From CAZQYB01 sp964582985 (GTDB lineage Bacteria > Planctomycetota > Phycisphaerae > Sedimentisphaerales > Anaerobacaceae), in the NCBI GenBank assembly GCA_964582985.1, contig CAZOUM010000072.1, positions 1 to 12,284 on the forward strand: 12,284 nucleotides of DNA, read 5' to 3'. Position numbers and translations under genes: made by a program. The notes beneath the pieces were generated by a model that saw only the letters and a program-made list of their open reading frames with translations, searched no databases and was not told the origin of the DNA. Positions 7,103 to 12,279 of the stretch are shown one piece after another. The stretch's first letter is position 1; the number at the start of each line of letters is the position of its first letter.

Positions 7103-8173
7103 TTATTCACATTCCCAGTTGCACTCCCGCCAGTCCTCAGCCACCATTGCATAATCGCGAAAGTCCACGATACCATCTTCATAAACGTCTGCAATCCTAT
7201 TCGGGTCGTTCGGACCATTTATCTCAACCAGCCAAGACTCACTCAGCAACTCCAAATCTTCATAATTAACGGCACAGTTTTTATCAATGTCACCAACCGG
7301 ATACGGATGTTTGTAATCGCCGCAGGCCGCCACGTCCGCAAAACCGTCAATCTCACCTGCAAACGAACTACCGGGCAGATACTCCACCTTAATATACTGA
7401 ATCCACTTTCGCCCGCTGTTAGGGTCAACCTCTAACGCCGCATAATCATTCGGGTCAAGGTCGTTAAGGTCAAACCCTGTCCCCCCCGCCGAGCCCTCGT
7501 AAAGCTCGATAGCATCAGCAGCCGACAGGCCGTCAAATTCAAAGATACTCAGATTCGGGTCAACAGGCTTTAGCCAATCAAGCTCCTGGCCCCAGTCATC
7601 TGCATCCCTGTCCCACACAAAAGCATTTGACGGAAAGGCAGTGTCACCATACGGCCCATTTTCAAAAGTAAACCAGGGCCCGTTCGGCTCCTGAGCCACA
7701 CTTATCAGAACCGGCTCAGATTTTACACTCGTGGGAGATTTAAGAAAATACTGCGCCATATCAGTATCGTGCTCCACCCAGCCGTCTGCCGCAAAGGCAG
7801 CATTGCCGAACACCATAAAATCAATCCCGTACAAATTCCCCGCATCATCCGCAACCTTATGGTCAAACCCAACCACAATCTCAGCCCCATCATTGATAGT
7901 TGTCACCACCTTATCACCGTTCGGGTCAGTCAAGTAGGCTGGAAAAACCAGCGAACACGCATAAGTAAGTTCATCCCAGTCATCATATATCCACGTAGTC
8001 GGCTTGCCGAGAACCGCATACGGGTCATCATACGGACTGATCCCGAAAGGCCCGTTATAATCCACAACTTCACTGGCAAAGTCACTTGCGTCATAGGCGT
8101 AAGTAGTCGCAAAAGAGGCAACGATAAAACAAACCACAACAAAGCCAATTGCTGCTCTTGTCCCAGACATCAT
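7103..8173 (-). CDS. Secreted surface protein with C-terminal dockerin-like pair, in a B12-riboswitch operon
   Basis: 356 residues. Residues 1-26 are a signal peptide (MMSGTRAAIGFVVVCFIVAS, FATTYA). Residues about 30-285 form one domain with DFASEVVDYNGPFG, PYDDPYAVLGKP, GAEIVVGFDHKVADD, YGIDFMVFGNAAF, SEPVLISVAQEPNGPWFTF, GSAGGTGFDL, KWIQYIKVE and GEIDGFADV. From memory these recall a family of secreted 'cell surface proteins' of Bacteroidetes, planctomycetes and relatives, some of them encoded at B12-riboswitch loci. Residues about 293-348 are two dockerin-like EF-hand motifs (GDIDKNCAVNYEDLELLSESWL and ADVYEDGIVDFRDYAMVAEDW). The Shine-Dalgarno GAAGGG fits ATG 8173. It lies between the DUF4430-like and pseudopilin genes. 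The likely role, binding or presenting a ligand such as a corrinoid outside the cell, is inferred from regulation and family only. Confidence 0.82.
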   Translation of the reverse strand: MMSGTRAAIGFVVVCFIVASFATTYAYDASDFASEVVDYNGPFGISPYDDPYAVLGKPTTWIYDDWDELTYACSLVFPAYLTDPNGDKVVTTINDGAEIVVGFDHKVADDAGNLYGIDFMVFGNAAFAADGWVEHDTDMAQYFLKSPTSVKSEPVLISVAQEPNGPWFTFENGPYGDTAFPSNAFVWDRDADDWGQELDWLKPVDPNLSIFEFDGLSAADAIELYEGSAGGTGFDLNDLDPNDYAALEVDPNSGRKWIQYIKVEYLPGSSFAGEIDGFADVAACGDYKHPYPVGDIDKNCAVNYEDLELLSESWLVEINGPNDPNRIADVYEDGIVDFRDYAMVAEDWRECNWECE

Positions 8174-8189
8174 TTTCCCTTCTATATCT

Positions 8190-8218
8190 GGGTGGGGCCA
8201 TTCGCGATGACCCCACCC
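8190..8218 (-). promoter_or_regulatory. Strong intergenic hairpin before the surface-protein gene
   Basis: GGGTGGGG and CCCCACCC form a perfect 8-bp GC-rich stem around a 13-nt loop, starting 17 nt upstream of the start codon at 8173. On the minus strand it is followed by AGATATAGAAGGG, not by a T-run, so it is not a standard terminator. It may be an mRNA-stability or processing hairpin that sets different protein levels for the two surface genes. Confidence 0.55.
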
Positions 8219-8248
8219 ATTTATTGAGGCCAAGTTTTTTCAATGAAC

Positions 8249-8806
8249 TCAAACCGTCCCTGTTCCACGTCTTCTCATAAGCAGCCAGCCAAGACCCAGC
8301 AACGCTACAGAAATCGGCTCAGGAATCGGCTGCTCGCCCGGCCCACGCACCGGATGCCACGATTCATCATAATTCGTCCAGACCCAGGCATCCCAGTCAC
8401 CATCACTGAGCGAACGGAAAGAAACACCGCTTCCATCCAATGACCAGCTTTCATTGTCACCGACATAATAGGCCCACCCAACGTTGAAGCCTTCACCGTA
8501 ATCATATTTCGTCCCGCCGGGATACACCAAATCGTCAACAAACATACCGTACTCCCCCCAGTTCGTTGCATCAACCATCAGCGCACCAGCCAGGTCAACC
8601 GCACTCAAAGCATCCCAGCCGGTCGCCTCGCCGTCCCAGTAGTAGCTGAACAAAAAGTGATTATCTAAATCAAAGTCAACAACTATAGTCGCCTGATTAC
8701 TTCCGCTTCCCGCCGCATATTCCACATCGCCTGTATATGTCGCTCCCGCGGCGCTCGTTACAAGTCCTAACGTAAAAACCAAACTTATCACTCTCTCCGA
8801 AACCAT
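8249..8806 (-). CDS. PEP-CTERM exported protein with transcobalamin-like (DUF4430-like) core
   Basis: 185 residues. Residues 1-22 are a signal peptide (VISLVFTLGLVTSAAGA). Residues about 38-145 are a compact domain in this order: a strand (ATIVVDFD), a YYWDGEATGWDALSAV segment, a WGEYGMFVDDLVY segment, GWAYYVGDNESW, then LSDGDWDAWVW. This order (tvldaL, fv-I, YWmyyVNG, dGD-W) resembles the C-terminal beta domain of transcobalamins and DUF4430 proteins; that comparison is from memory and needs a profile search. Residues 161-185 are a classic PEP-CTERM tail: IPEP, a short hydrophobic segment (ISVALLGLGWLLM) and RRR, predicting exosortase-mediated anchoring. The start ATG 8806 has a strong AGGAG 9 nt upstream and gives a proper signal peptide; the frame extends further upstream but through leader sequence. 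It is the first gene after the cobalamin riboswitch and its terminator. Confidence 0.83.
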   Translation of the reverse strand: MVSERVISLVFTLGLVTSAAGATYTGDVEYAAGSGSNQATIVVDFDLDNHFLFSYYWDGEATGWDALSAVDLAGALMVDATNWGEYGMFVDDLVYPGGTKYDYGEGFNVGWAYYVGDNESWSLDGSGVSFRSLSDGDWDAWVWTNYDESWHPVRGPGEQPIPEPISVALLGLGWLLMRRRGTGTV

Positions 8807-8894
8807 AAGCTCACTCTCCTCTAATTCAAAAACCACAATTCTTTCCAAACACCTTTTTCTACTCACTATTCCAAATATCATTAGAAAAGTGAAA

Positions 8895-8918
8895 CTATAC
8901 GCTAAACGCCATCCGCTA
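8895..8918 (-). repeat. TAGCG-rich short repeat, copy 1
   Basis: On the minus strand this reads as TAGCGGATGGCGTTTAGC followed by GTATAG, built from degenerate TAGCGNNT units. A related stretch lies at 11890-11916 on the + strand; both share GCGTTTAGC. It sits in the leader of the PEP-CTERM gene. Function unknown. Confidence 0.4.
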
Positions 8919-8921
8919 AAT

Positions 8922-8931
8922 TCACCTCCTT
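8922..8931 (-). promoter_or_regulatory. Orphan perfect Shine-Dalgarno sequence in the B12 leader
   Basis: The minus strand reads AAGGAGGTGA, a 10-nt full complement of a typical 16S 3' end. No long gene starts at the right distance. The nearest start, ATG at 8912, lies 12 nt beyond GGAGG and opens only a five-codon frame (MAFSV, stop). The PEP-CTERM gene has its own ribosome site 115 nt further on. It may serve a mini-ORF or ribosome standby, or be chance. Confidence 0.35.
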
Positions 8932-8942
8932 TCATCCAATCC

Positions 8943-8961
8943 GGCCCTTATCGCGAGGGCC
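8943..8961 (-). other. Small hairpin after the riboswitch terminator
   Basis: GGCCCT and AGGGCC pair perfectly around the 7-nt loop CGCGATA, 11 nt past the terminator stem on the minus strand. It is present only in read-through transcripts and may stabilise their 5' region. No T-run follows. Confidence 0.4.
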
Positions 8962-8972
8962 AACCAATAAAA

Positions 8973-9005
8973 AAACCGCCGTTCCCGCAAAAGGAACGGC
9001 GGTTT
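8973..9005 (-). terminator. Rho-independent terminator between riboswitch and operon
   Basis: A perfect 13-bp stem, GGAACGGCGGTTT pairing with AAACCGCCGTTCC, closes a 7-nt loop. On the minus strand the stem merges into a run of about eight T, then ATT, which fixes its direction. The + strand side has no T-run. It lies 168 nt after the last conserved base of the cobalamin riboswitch and 166 nt before the first gene. This suits control by transcription attenuation when B12 is bound. Confidence 0.88.
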
Positions 9006-9118
9006 CCATTCTATGCCAACCAAAACTCACAACCTGCCGATTTGGTTTCTATTTCGAGCAAATTCGCTCAGGGCACACAGATACACCGTGTTCCAGTCGC
9101 GAGAACACACAGAGAACC

Positions 9119-9144
9119 CCGTTTCGCAACAACTTGCAAAACGG
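9119..9144 (-). other. Hairpin between cobalamin riboswitch and terminator
   Basis: An 11-bp stem (CCGTTTTGCAA with TTGCGAAACGG, one G-U wobble) and a GTTG loop, 28 nt downstream of the riboswitch core. No T-run follows, so it is not a terminator. It may be part of the expression platform. Confidence 0.5.
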
Positions 9145-9164
9145 ACTTCCCACAAATGTACAAC

Positions 9165-9365
9165 CAACTGCGGGCAGGTTTTCTGACTTGCGCCCTACCT
9201 TGAGACTCCTTCCCATCCGCTAATTGCGAACAGTGGATAAAACTGTCTCTCGGATTTCCGACCTCCCGGCCGGAGCAGACGCTCACAGCGGCGCGACCGT
9301 CTCGGACTTGAACCGAGTTCCCATTTGACTATCCCGAAGCAAAAACGCCACGGGACCCACAGTTA
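9165..9365 (-). promoter_or_regulatory. Cobalamin (B12) riboswitch
   Basis: Read on the minus strand, the conserved blocks of the cobalamin riboswitch appear in order: ATGGGAA (near 9322), CGGTTCAAGTCCG, CGGTCGCGCCGCTGTGA (9299-9283, the CCGC-CTGT box), CCACTG (9236-9231), TGGGAAGG (9215-9208) and AAGTCAG followed by AAAACCTGCC (9190-9173, the B12 box). Order, spacing and the B12 box make the call firm; the outer limits of the first stems are approximate. Family knowledge: it binds adenosylcobalamin or a related corrinoid and switches off downstream genes, typically B12 uptake or synthesis or B12-independent enzymes. Here it precedes an intrinsic terminator (9005-8973) and three envelope-protein genes. 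Confidence 0.93.
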
Positions 9366-9398
9366 GACTATTTCCTTTTCAAAGAGCATTCTTCCAAT

Positions 9399-9427
9399 CT
9401 TCTACCAAACCGCACAGTAGTGTTCAA
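9399..9427 (-). promoter_or_regulatory. Probable promoter of the riboswitch operon
   Basis: Minus strand: TTGAAC (9427-9422), a 17-nt spacer, then TAGAAG (9404-9399) preceded by TGG, an extended -10. The expected start near 9392 is about 27 nt before the riboswitch. The -10 is imperfect (4 of 6), but spacing and position fit. Confidence 0.5.
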
Positions 9428-9443
9428 GCAAAAAAGAGATTTT

Positions 9444-10223
9444 TTACTGTCTCAAATAAATAATGATACCGGTCAAAACCAAAACCGCCAAGACACATAC
9501 GCCAATCGCTATTACAAACATCCACATAAAGCGCTTATTCTGCCTGGATATGATATATTTGAGGTATCTGTCGCTGGTCGAAAAAGTCTTACTCATCTGC
9601 ATAATACCGTCGGTCTGTCCGAGCGTGCTCTGATTTAGCTTGTCTAATGTCACATTAAACTTGTTAAAACTTTCCGCCATCTGGACATCGGCATCAGCAG
9701 CAGCCCCAAGCTGATGGTCGATATTGACCAGAGCATCCGTCTGCTTAGCGGTTTCGGTCGGGATCTTCTCAACGGCATCCATAAACTGATGGCTCTTGGC
9801 GTCAGTTGCTTTTAACTGCTCGAGCAACTGCTCTACTACCTGCTTTTGATTCTCAGCAACAGCAGGAAAGCTTTCCAGCAGTTTAGGCAATTGTTCGAGC
9901 CGGCCCATCAGCTCCTCGTGCTGAGTAACCTGGCGATTCAAATGCTCGTTAATGCCCTGCAACTGGACAACAAGTTTATTAAACCCTTCCTGGAGTTTCT
10001 CGAGCGATTCCTGCTTTTTAACCGGCTGGATTGTCTTGACTTCAACCTTATCGCTCGGCGGCGTCTTTTCATCGGCAGCTGTTTCCGTCTGCCCAGCATC
10101 CTGGGCCATTAGGCCTTCGTCATCTACCTCCGGCTGGTAATCCTTCACTGAGGTTGGTTTATGAGCCCGCAGCCAGTCGCTTGTTTTCGACTTAGCCTTC
10201 GACAAAAAATCCTTTATTGCCAT
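9444..10223 (-). CDS. C-terminally membrane-anchored coiled-coil protein
   Basis: 259 residues, not recognised beyond architecture. Residues 1-30 are basic (MAIKDFLSKAKSKTSDWLRA); 30-72 are low-complexity, acidic and Pro/Thr-rich. Residues about 72-215 are long amphipathic helices rich in Leu, Gln, Glu and Lys with heptad-like spacing (LEKLQEGFNKLVVQLQGINE; VVEQLLEQLKAT). Residues 232-256 are one hydrophobic segment (FMWMFVIAIGVCVLAVLVLT) followed by only a few residues, so it is a tail anchor with most of the protein cytoplasmic. It resembles chemoreceptor-like or Phage_holin-type coiled coils only in general form. Start ATG 10223 has GGAG 8 nt upstream. It is divergent from the FAH gene and ends just before the promoter of the B12 riboswitch. 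A structural or scaffolding envelope role is a guess. Confidence 0.75.
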   Translation of the reverse strand: MAIKDFLSKAKSKTSDWLRAHKPTSVKDYQPEVDDEGLMAQDAGQTETAADEKTPPSDKVEVKTIQPVKKQESLEKLQEGFNKLVVQLQGINEHLNRQVTQHEELMGRLEQLPKLLESFPAVAENQKQVVEQLLEQLKATDAKSHQFMDAVEKIPTETAKQTDALVNIDHQLGAAADADVQMAESFNKFNVTLDKLNQSTLGQTDGIMQMSKTFSTSDRYLKYIISRQNKRFMWMFVIAIGVCVLAVLVLTGIIIYLRQ

Positions 10224-10358
10224 CTCAAAATCTCCAAGCTTAACTTGTTCTCAATGCCGAATTCAAAAGCCCATTAAAATCTTTTCCTGCTGGAAGTTCA
10301 AGCTATTTTTGCTACTATTATCAGCTCAAATTTGCAGGACAATAAGAAAGGAAAACAA

Positions 10359-11306
10359 ATGAAATTAGTAGCTTATTCGAGAAATCAATCAGTTTCCTGC
10401 GGAATTCTCAAAGATGAAGGGATAATTGATATCCCATCGGTCTGGCCGGGGCCGAATCCGCCCCGCAGCGTAAAGGAAATCCTGCATCGCGGCCCATCGT
10501 GTCTTGCAAAGCTCGCTAAGTTAGCTGACCCGGCTGATACTTTGACGCCGCTTGATTCGGTAAGACTGCTTGCGCCCATACCTCGGCCGGGAAAGGCCAT
10601 CGCCCTTGCCGGAAACTACAGCGAGCACTTAAAAGAGGCCGCCCTCAAACAAGGCTTCAAACTCGGCCTGTCGGATTCGCCGCGGCAAACAACCGTGCCG
10701 AGGCCATTTATTATGCCGGCGACAGTGGTAATCGGTCCCGATGACGAAATCCCCTGGCCGGCTTACAGCAACGAAATCGATTATGAAATCGAGCTTGCTG
10801 TCGTTATCGGCAAAGAAGCCAAATGCGTCAGTATCGAAAATGGTCTCGACTACGTCGCCGGCTACACCATTGCCAACGATGTATCGGCCCGCAGTGTCAC
10901 CTTTCTAAAGGGCAGGCAGACACGCCCCTGGGACGATTTTTACGATTGGCTAAACGGCAAATGGGCCGATGGTTTTCTGCCCATGGGGCCCTACTTGCTA
11001 ACCGCAGACGAAATCGAGGACGTGCAAAATCTCAATCTTACTCTTAAGGTCAACGGCGAAGTTCGGCAAAATGCCAACACCATGCAGATGATTTACCCGG
11101 TAGCCGATATCGTATCATTCCTAAGCCATATAATGACGCTCGAACCGGGTGATATTATTGCGACCGGCACACCGGCAGGCGTCGCTGTCGCCACAGGTAA
11201 TTTTCTTCGGTCCGGTGACGTTATCGAATGCACTATCGAAAAGCTCGGCACGCTAAAGAATACGCTCGGCCGGAGGCCGGAAGGTTTCTACGAACCGCTC
11301 GCATAG
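10359..11306 (+). CDS. Fumarylacetoacetate hydrolase (FAH) family protein
   Basis: 315 residues, cytoplasmic. A short N-terminal domain (residues 1-75) precedes the FAH fold. LAPIPRPGKAIALAGNYSEH is the usual entry to the catalytic domain. The metal ligands are E143 and E145 (EIDYEIELAVVIG) and D174 (IANDVSARS). KWADGFLPMGPYL, NTMQMIYPVADIVSFLS and DIIATGTPAGVA are the standard FAH blocks. Family members cleave or hydrate/decarboxylate 2-oxo acids with a Mg or Mn ion, for example fumarylpyruvate hydrolase or 2-hydroxyhepta-2,4-diene-1,7-dioate isomerase; the substrate cannot be read from the sequence. An insertion with RQTRPWDDFYDWLNG follows the Asp ligand. Start ATG 10359 is supported by AGGA 6 nt upstream. 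It appears monocistronic, ending at a structured region and terminator. Confidence 0.93.
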   Translation: MKLVAYSRNQSVSCGILKDEGIIDIPSVWPGPNPPRSVKEILHRGPSCLAKLAKLADPADTLTPLDSVRLLAPIPRPGKAIALAGNYSEHLKEAALKQGFKLGLSDSPRQTTVPRPFIMPATVVIGPDDEIPWPAYSNEIDYEIELAVVIGKEAKCVSIENGLDYVAGYTIANDVSARSVTFLKGRQTRPWDDFYDWLNGKWADGFLPMGPYLLTADEIEDVQNLNLTLKVNGEVRQNANTMQMIYPVADIVSFLSHIMTLEPGDIIATGTPAGVAVATGNFLRSGDVIECTIEKLGTLKNTLGRRPEGFYEPLA

Positions 11307-11363
11307 AAAAGCATCGGTGACTGAGCGCAACTATCCAACCACCTGAAGATAATCGGGTATGAG

Positions 11364-11422
11364 GCGGGATTGCTCCCGCTGTCGGGCCTGTAGAGGACTT
11401 ACACCTCCAAGCAGGTGTGCCC
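11364..11422 (+). ncRNA. Candidate structured RNA or 3' UTR element after the FAH gene
   Basis: Two ordered foldings follow the FAH gene. GCGGGA/TCCCGC with a TTGC loop spans 11364-11379. GGGC (11384-11387) plus ACACCT (11401-11406) pair with AGGTGT plus GCCC (11413-11422), giving a 10-bp helix with a one-sided 13-nt bulge. In that bulge GAGG can instead pair with CCTC, a competing fold. The terminator at 11431-11461 follows at once. No known family was recognised, so it could be a 3' UTR element, a small RNA or a dispersed repeat. Confidence 0.35.
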
Positions 11423-11430
11423 AAATAAAA

Positions 11431-11461
11431 AGGCTCCGCCTGGTTGCGGAGCCTCTTTTTT
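11431..11461. terminator. Bidirectional Rho-independent terminator
   Basis: A 9-bp stem, AGGCTCCGC with GCGGAGCCT, and a 6-nt loop. On the + strand it is followed by C and six T (ends FAH transcripts); on the minus strand it is followed by TTTTATTT (ends cold-shock transcripts). It lies between the two convergent genes, 18 nt from the cold-shock stop codon. Confidence 0.88.
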
Positions 11462-11479
11462 CTTAGCAGCATCCTCATG

Positions 11480-11683
11480 TCACTTCGGGACTACATTGGT
11501 CGCGCACGGGCCTTTTCTGCCTTGTCCTATCTCGAACTCAACCTTCTGGCCTTCGCTAAGACTGGCGTAGCCGGTCGTCTTGATCTCCGAGTGGTGTACG
11601 AACAAGTCATCGGCGCCGTCATCGGGCGTGATAAATCCATAACCTTTTCTCTCGTTAAACCATTTTACTGTACCTGTACTCAC
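11480..11683 (-). CDS. Cold-shock protein, CspA family
   Basis: 67 residues, a single cold-shock OB-fold domain. It opens with MSTGTVKWFNERKGYGFI (RNP1 in KGYGFI) and has LFVHHSEI as RNP2, then LSEGQKVEFEIGQGRKGPCATNV near the end. Such proteins bind single-stranded RNA or DNA and melt RNA structure, often in the cold or during normal growth. The start is a GTG at 11683, chosen because AAAGGAG lies 7 nt upstream and family members begin exactly here; the frame extends upstream but only through leader. The promoter at 11823-11794 gives a leader of about 100 nt with its own hairpin, a layout familiar from cold-regulated csp genes. Confidence 0.95.
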   Translation of the reverse strand: MSTGTVKWFNERKGYGFITPDDGADDLFVHHSEIKTTGYASLSEGQKVEFEIGQGRKGPCATNVVPK

Positions 11684-11728
11684 TACTGAACTCCTTTGGC
11701 CTTTCGAGCGGCCATCAATAAACTCTCT

Positions 11729-11766
11729 GTCTCTCGTATTTCTTGAGGACAGTATTCCTGAGAGAC
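11729..11766 (-). promoter_or_regulatory. Hairpin in the cold-shock gene leader
   Basis: GTCTCTC and GAGAGAC form a perfect 7-bp stem; inside the 24-nt loop AGGA and TCCT can form a second short stem. It lies about 20 nt into the predicted leader and 45 nt before the GTG start. It could be a temperature-responsive element, as known for cspA leaders; this is inferred. Confidence 0.45.
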
Positions 11767-11793
11767 GAAAGAATACGCCCCACAACCGGCGTA

Positions 11794-11823
11794 ATTATAC
11801 CTGAGAGAATCGCCGGCGTCCAA
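11794..11823 (-). promoter_or_regulatory. Promoter of the cold-shock gene
   Basis: Minus strand: TTGGAC (11823-11818), an 18-nt spacer, then TATAAT (11799-11794). An inverted repeat CCGGCG/CGCCGG (11786-11791 and 11811-11816) flanks the -10 box and could be an operator. The octamer CTCTCAGG occurs just before the -10 and again in the leader hairpin. Confidence 0.6.
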
Positions 11824-11889
11824 CAAAAATAAATAAAATAATCTCAGCCAAACGCCGGGAAAATTCTACACAGTACCGGCGGAATAGGG

Positions 11890-11916
11890 GATAGCATATA
11901 GCGTTTAGCTGGTAGC
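11890..11916 (+). repeat. TAGCG-rich short repeat, copy 2
   Basis: The segment contains ATAGC, ATATAGCGTTTAGC and GGTAGCG in succession, matching the degenerate units of the copy at 8895-8918 (opposite strand); they share GCGTTTAGC. It is likely a dispersed intergenic repeat of the genome. Confidence 0.4.
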
Positions 11917-11984
11917 GTACAGGGGTTGATTCTCGATGCTCGAAGTTGGGGCCGTGGGAAAAATCAAAAGTTAAAATCGTCAGC

Positions 11985-12024
11985 TTCGCTTCTCCTATGG
12001 AGTCCTTACGGACTAACAGGCGAA
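11985..12024. repeat. Folded repeat-like element with A-rich flanks
   Basis: TTCGC (11985-11989) and GCGAA (12020-12024) enclose two tandem hairpins, CTCC-TAT-GGAG and AGTCC-TTAC-GGACT, which share the two bases AG. On both sides lie A-rich tracts with AAAATG/AAAATC units. The three-way fold in an intergenic setting suggests a REP- or MITE-like element. Confidence 0.4.
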
Positions 12025-12177
12025 ATGAAAATGCAAAATGACAAACAAAAATTCAAAATGATACAGCTTCATAGAAGGGCGCAAGTGGACAAGGGCACGG
12101 CGTTTTTTGGCCGGCGTTGAGTGTATTTTGAAGAGTCTTGCCGAAAATGCGTAACATCCGATAATTCGGTTTTTTGC

Positions 12178-12206
12178 TTGACGGGCGTTGCTGAATCTGG
12201 TATATA
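12178..12206 (+). promoter_or_regulatory. Strong promoter for a gene beyond the right edge
   Basis: TTGACG (12178-12183, 5 of 6), a 17-nt spacer, then TATATA (12201-12206) preceded by TGG. The start is expected near 12213, so at least 70 nt of leader lie in the window and the gene lies outside. Confidence 0.6.
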
Positions 12207-12239
12207 TTGGGTGTAGTTGAGTTTTAGTGATTTGTCTGG

Positions 12240-12279
12240 GCGGTAAGTGCGATTTTTGCCGCTTTTTAGGGCAAAATCG
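12240..12279 (+). promoter_or_regulatory. Alternative hairpins in the leader of the next gene
   Basis: GCGGTAA (12240-12246) can pair with TTGCCGC (12256-12262). CGATTTTTGCC (12250-12260) can pair with GGCAAAATCG (12270-12279) with one bulged T. Both use 12256-12260, so only one can form. This is downstream of the promoter at 12178-12206, and the window ends before any start codon. Confidence 0.35.

Larger units (their letters stand above)
11824..12177. other. Intergenic stretch without a convincing gene
   Basis: Beyond the cold-shock promoter there is an A/T-rich run (11824-11845), the TAGCG-type repeat, a folded element with A-rich flanks (11985-12060), and a stretch of mixed composition. 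Short open frames here lack a ribosome site and protein-like composition. I see no tRNA or mobile-element gene. Confidence 0.6.

Noticed and set aside
8921..8935. TCACCTCCTT on the + strand, like the 3' end of a 16S rRNA gene.
   Set aside because: No 16S sequence precedes it. On the minus strand it is simply a Shine-Dalgarno sequence.
8889..9203. Open frame of 104 codons on the + strand.
   Set aside because: It runs antisense through the riboswitch and terminator, has no ribosome site and encodes no protein-like pattern.
9300..9322. A tRNA-like T-arm (GGTTCAAGTCC within CTCGG...CCGAG) on the minus strand.
   Set aside because: No acceptor, D or anticodon arms fit around it. The stretch is explained as the conserved GGT-AA-TCC arm of the cobalamin riboswitch.
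9430..9445. A6-GAGA-T6 after the coiled-coil gene as its terminator.
   Set aside because: The stem is only A-T pairs and overlaps the stop codon, so it is too weak to call. It may contribute to termination, but I do not list it.
12149..12176. CCGA-TAAT-TCGG followed by six T as a terminator on the + strand.
   Set aside because: The stem is only 4 bp, and no + strand gene ends before it.
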